From: an uncultured Prevotella sp.
GTDB taxonomy: Bacteria; Bacteroidota; Bacteroidia; Bacteroidales; Bacteroidaceae
Length of the DNA stretch: 64,000 bases
Direction of reading: 5' to 3'
Assembly: GCA_900546575.1 (NCBI GenBank)
Contig: URDM01000005.1
Coordinates: 1 to 64,000 of the forward strand
In this document: positions 61,579-64,000 of the stretch, in pieces
How the letters are laid out: each line of letters starts with the position of its first letter
Position numbering within the stretch: the stretch's first letter is position 1
Position numbers and translations under genes: made by a program
The notes under the pieces: generated by a model
What the model was told of the DNA's origin: nothing
The model's database searches: none
The model's input: the letters and a program-made list of their open reading frames with translations, nothing else

Positions 61579-63531
61579 ATGGTTAAAATCACATTTCCCG
61601 ATGGCTCGGTTCGTGAGTACGAACAGGGCGTAACGGGGTTACAAATCGCCGAGAGCATTTCGCCGGCTCTCGCTCGCAACGTTGTATCTTGCGGTGTCAA
61701 TGGCGAAACAGTGGAGCTTAACCGTCCTATCAATGAGGACGCTACCATCGCTCTCTACAGATTTGAGGACGAAGAAGGCAAGCACACATTCTGGCACACA
61801 TCTGCCCACCTTCTTGCCGAGGCGCTCAAGGAGCTTTATCCTGGCATTCAGTTCGGTTTCGGACCGGCTGTCGAGAATGGTTTCTTCTACGACGTAATGC
61901 CGAAGGAGGGCAATGTAATCTCTGAGAACGACTTCCCGAAGATTGAGGCTAAGATGAAGGAACTCGCCAAGAAGAACGAGCCGGTGGTTCGTCGCGAGGT
62001 GTCTAAGGCTGAAGCATTGGCCGAATTCCAGGCTGACGGTCAGACCTACAAGTGTGAGCACATTGAGCAGGACCTTGAGGACGGCACAATTTCAACATAC
62101 ACCCAGGGCAACTTCACCGACCTTTGCCGCGGTCCGCACCTTATGAGCACTGGTGCTATCAAGGCTGTTAAGATTACAAGTGTGGCTGGTGCTTTCTGGC
62201 GTGGCGATGCCAAGCGCGACCAGATGACACGTATCTATGGCATCTCGTTCCCTAAGAAGAGCATGCTCGACGAGTATCTGCAGATGCTTGAGGAGGCTAA
62301 GAAGCGCGACCACCGCAAGATTGGTAAGGAGATGGAGCTCTTTATGTTCTCAGAGCGTGTAGGTAAGGGTCTGCCTATTTGGTTGCCTAAGGGTACCGAC
62401 CTGCGTCTGCGTCTTCAGGACATGCTGCGCAAGCTCCTTAAGCCTTACAACTATCAGGAGGTTATCACTCCGGGCATCGGTGGCAAGAGTCTTTATGTTA
62501 CATCAGGCCACTACGCTCATTATGGCAAGGATGCTTTCCAGCCTATTCACACACCAGAGGAGGACGAGGAGTACATGCTCAAGCCTATGAACTGTCCTCA
62601 CCACTGCGAGGTATTCGCACGTAAGCCACGCTCGTACAAGGATCTGCCTTTGCGTATCGCCGAGTTTGGTACTGTGTTCCGCTATGAGAAGAGTGGCGAG
62701 CTGCACGGATTGACACGTGTACGTACCTTTACACAGGACGACGCTCACCTCTTTGTACGTCCAGATCAGGTAAGACAGGAGTTTGAGAACATCATCGACA
62801 TCATCCTCAAGGTGTTCAGCATCTTCGGCTTCAACAATTACGAGGCTCAGATTTCGCTCCACGATCCTAAGGATACCGAGAAGTACATCGGTAGCGAGGA
62901 GATTTGGGCTGAGTCGGAGAACGCTATCCGCGAGGCTTGCCGTGAGAAGGGTCTTGAGGTACACGAGGAGGTTGGCGAGGCTGCCTTCTACGGTCCTAAG
63001 CTCGACTTCATGGTTAAGGATGCCATCGGCCGTCGTTGGCAGCTTGGTACAATCCAGGTTGACTACAACCTGCCGCAGCGCTTCAAGCTGGAGTACACAG
63101 CCGAGGACAATACAAAGCATACTCCGGTTATGATCCACCGTGCTCCGTTCGGTTCAATGGAACGCTTCACAGCCGTGCTCATCGAGCATACAGCAGGTCA
63201 CTTCCCATTGTGGCTTATTCCTGACCAGGTGGCTGTGCTGCCTATCTCTGAGAAGTACAACGAGTACGCCAAGGAGGTGCAGAAGTTCCTCGACAAGCAG
63301 GGCGTTCGTGCAGTTGTCGACGACCGTAACGAGAAGATCGGCCGTAAGATTCGCGACAACGAGCTGAAGCGTGTTCCTTACATGGTAGTAGTAGGCGAGA
63401 AGGAAGCTGCCGAGGGCCTTGTTTCTATGCGTAAGCAGGGTGGTGGCGAGCAGGCTACTATGACCAAGGAAGAGTTTGCTAAGCGCATCAACGACGAGGT
63501 GGCTGAGCAGCTCAAGGCCGCAGAGGAATAA
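61579..63531 (+). CDS. thrS: Threonyl-tRNA synthetase
   Basis: Charges tRNA-Thr. The 650 residues run TGS domain (1-60), the N2 editing domain with [16 protein letters not shown] near 73, the class II core with the zinc site ([10 protein letters not shown] near 336) and motif 3 region with [10 protein letters not shown], then the anticodon-binding domain (about 540-640). Codon use favours GCT/GGT/CGT as expected for a highly expressed gene. Single-gene unit with a terminator after it. Confidence 0.98.
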   Translation: MVKITFPDGSVREYEQGVTGLQIAESISPALARNVVSCGVNGETVELNRPINEDATIALYRFEDEEGKHTFWHTSAHLLAEALKELYPGIQFGFGPAVENGFFYDVMPKEGNVISENDFPKIEAKMKELAKKNEPVVRREVSKAEALAEFQADGQTYKCEHIEQDLEDGTISTYTQGNFTDLCRGPHLMSTGAIKAVKITSVAGAFWRGDAKRDQMTRIYGISFPKKSMLDEYLQMLEEAKKRDHRKIGKEMELFMFSERVGKGLPIWLPKGTDLRLRLQDMLRKLLKPYNYQEVITPGIGGKSLYVTSGHYAHYGKDAFQPIHTPEEDEEYMLKPMNCPHHCEVFARKPRSYKDLPLRIAEFGTVFRYEKSGELHGLTRVRTFTQDDAHLFVRPDQVRQEFENIIDIILKVFSIFGFNNYEAQISLHDPKDTEKYIGSEEIWAESENAIREACREKGLEVHEEVGEAAFYGPKLDFMVKDAIGRRWQLGTIQVDYNLPQRFKLEYTAEDNTKHTPVMIHRAPFGSMERFTAVLIEHTAGHFPLWLIPDQVAVLPISEKYNEYAKEVQKFLDKQGVRAVVDDRNEKIGRKIRDNELKRVPYMVVVGEKEAAEGLVSMRKQGGGEQATMTKEEFAKRINDEVAEQLKAAEE

Positions 63532-63582
63532 CAATCTGTAAAAGAACGACTAAACACGTAGGAATATTCCTATGAACTCATA

Positions 63583-63625
63583 AAACTTCCAACTGGTGAC
63601 ACCCTCATCGGTTGGGAGTTTTTTT
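63583..63625. terminator. Terminator after thrS
   Basis: AACTTCCAAC at 63584-63593 pairs with GGTTGGGAGTT at 63610-63620 around a loop of about 16 bases, then seven T residues. The A run on the left means it may also end a transcript coming from the right on the minus strand. Confidence 0.85.
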
Positions 63626-63723
63626 GATTACACCAACACTAACAAAATAACACCACAACAACATCTCAACATCTCAACTTTTCAGCTCTCTCCCGAGATA
63701 GTTTTTACTCTCTCACGAGAGCG

Positions 63724-63754
63724 CAAATTTACAGATCTGTATCACGCTTGCAAA
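63724..63754 (-). promoter_or_regulatory. Minus-strand promoter match facing thrS
   Basis: TTTG (63751-63754), 19 bases, TAAATTTG (63724-63731) on the minus strand: a perfect consensus with no gene behind it before the thrS terminator. Confidence 0.5.
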
Positions 63755-63850
63755 GTTAATACATTCACGAGGCAAAAAGCAATAGTTGTTGCGTGCGGCG
63801 TGGCTGTTTGTTGTGCGTCATGTGCAGTGGGGTGGGGAGTAGTTGGTCGT

Positions 63851-64000
63851 TAAGGTCATTAGTCATTAAGGTCATTAAGGATTTTGAAAGTGTGAAATTA
63901 TGCCTATATAATTATATTAATATAATTATATAGAATCCGATTTGCACTTTTTTTTTGAAAATGACCTTAATGACTAATGACCTTAATGACTAATGACCTT
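63851..64000. repeat. Nested palindromic element, cut by the window edge
   Basis: Outer arms: AAGGTCATTAGTCATT-type 16-base phrases on the left (63853-63880) are mirrored by AATGACTAATGACCTT phrases on the right (63959-64000 and beyond). A perfect 30-base AT palindrome (63904-63933, 15-base half CTATATAATTATATT) occupies the centre. The inner flanks also match imperfectly. Confidence 0.85.

Larger units (their letters stand above)
63532..64000. other. Intergenic region at the right edge
   Basis: No credible gene in 469 bases. Contents: the thrS terminator, a region of TCTCxCGAGA palindromes near 63.7 kb, a minus-strand promoter match, and a nested palindrome that runs to the window edge. A short GTG-started frame (63596-63853) overlaps the terminator and is not supported. 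Confidence 0.7.

Noticed and set aside
63596..63853. 85-codon frame after thrS
   Set aside because: GTG start lies inside the thrS terminator, no ribosome-binding site, low-complexity content and palindromic DNA.
1..64000. CRISPR arrays, tRNA or rRNA genes, insertion sequences, prophage
   Set aside because: No spaced direct-repeat array, no tRNA cloverleaf or rRNA-like sequence, and no transposase, integrase or phage-like product was seen on either strand.

Overview
The window looks like a chromosomal stretch from a member of the Bacteroidota, most likely order Bacteroidales and family Prevotellaceae (Prevotella/Segatella-like). This rests on four things: Bacteroidota-type promoters (TTTG, 19-20 bp, TAnnTTTG) ahead of many genes; typical gene blocks (galM with an FHS sugar transporter and galK, HU next to RNase G, a fused FeoA-FeoB, an S9 dipeptidyl peptidase IV, a DUF5112/DUF5113-type histidine kinase); Bacteroidota-style lipoproteins; and short palindromic intergenic repeats. 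The genus is inferred, not proven. I see no rRNA, tRNA, CRISPR array, phage, transposase or integrase, and no clearly broken gene.

Layout. 0.3-4.1 kb: galactose operon (galM, transporter, galK). 4.1-8.6 kb: tamB. 8.8-11.0 kb, minus strand: HU, a 29-residue AURKAIP1/COX24-like mini-protein, RNase G. 11.2-15.0 kb, minus: panB, an MFS transporter, a cupin and a MATE transporter. 15.1-16.3 kb: an MltF-like lytic transglycosylase, divergent from hisGDC (16.4-19.7 kb). 20.0-26.8 kb, minus: a full glycine-cleavage set with its own lipoate ligase and E3 (lplA, gcvT, gcvH, gcvPA, gcvPB, lpdA). 27.0-29.3 kb: engB and a Uup-like ABC-F ATPase. 29.5-33.1 kb: a large unusual sensor kinase. 33.4-41.1 kb, plus: cysE, an RlmL-like methyltransferase, dipeptidyl peptidase IV, purD, a membrane protein and a YqaA/DedA protein. 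41.1-48.2 kb, minus: zinc-ribbon membrane lipoprotein, U32 protease/hydroxylase, metA, SLC13 permease, TtcA-like thiolase, DUF486 protein. 48.3-63.5 kb: an NfnAB-like fusion, serS, rplU-rpmA, a secreted transglutaminase-like protein, tkt-rpiB, feoAB and (plus strand) thrS.

Functionally it is a housekeeping region: sugar uptake, one-carbon/glycine metabolism, sulfur amino acids (cysE and a MetA carrying the acetyl-type E111), pantothenate, histidine, purine, pentose phosphate, iron uptake and translation. The most interesting items are small or structural: a candidate small RNA at about 58.6 kb bounded by a good promoter and a strong terminator; the mini ribosomal-type protein between HU and RNase G; a kinase whose ATPase domain and likely phosphoacceptor histidine are in reversed order and whose gene has two non-triplet tandem repeats; the Nfn-type fused oxidoreductase with an Asp-plus-three-Cys cluster motif; and at least six intergenic palindromes built from short repeated phrases, the largest running off the right edge.
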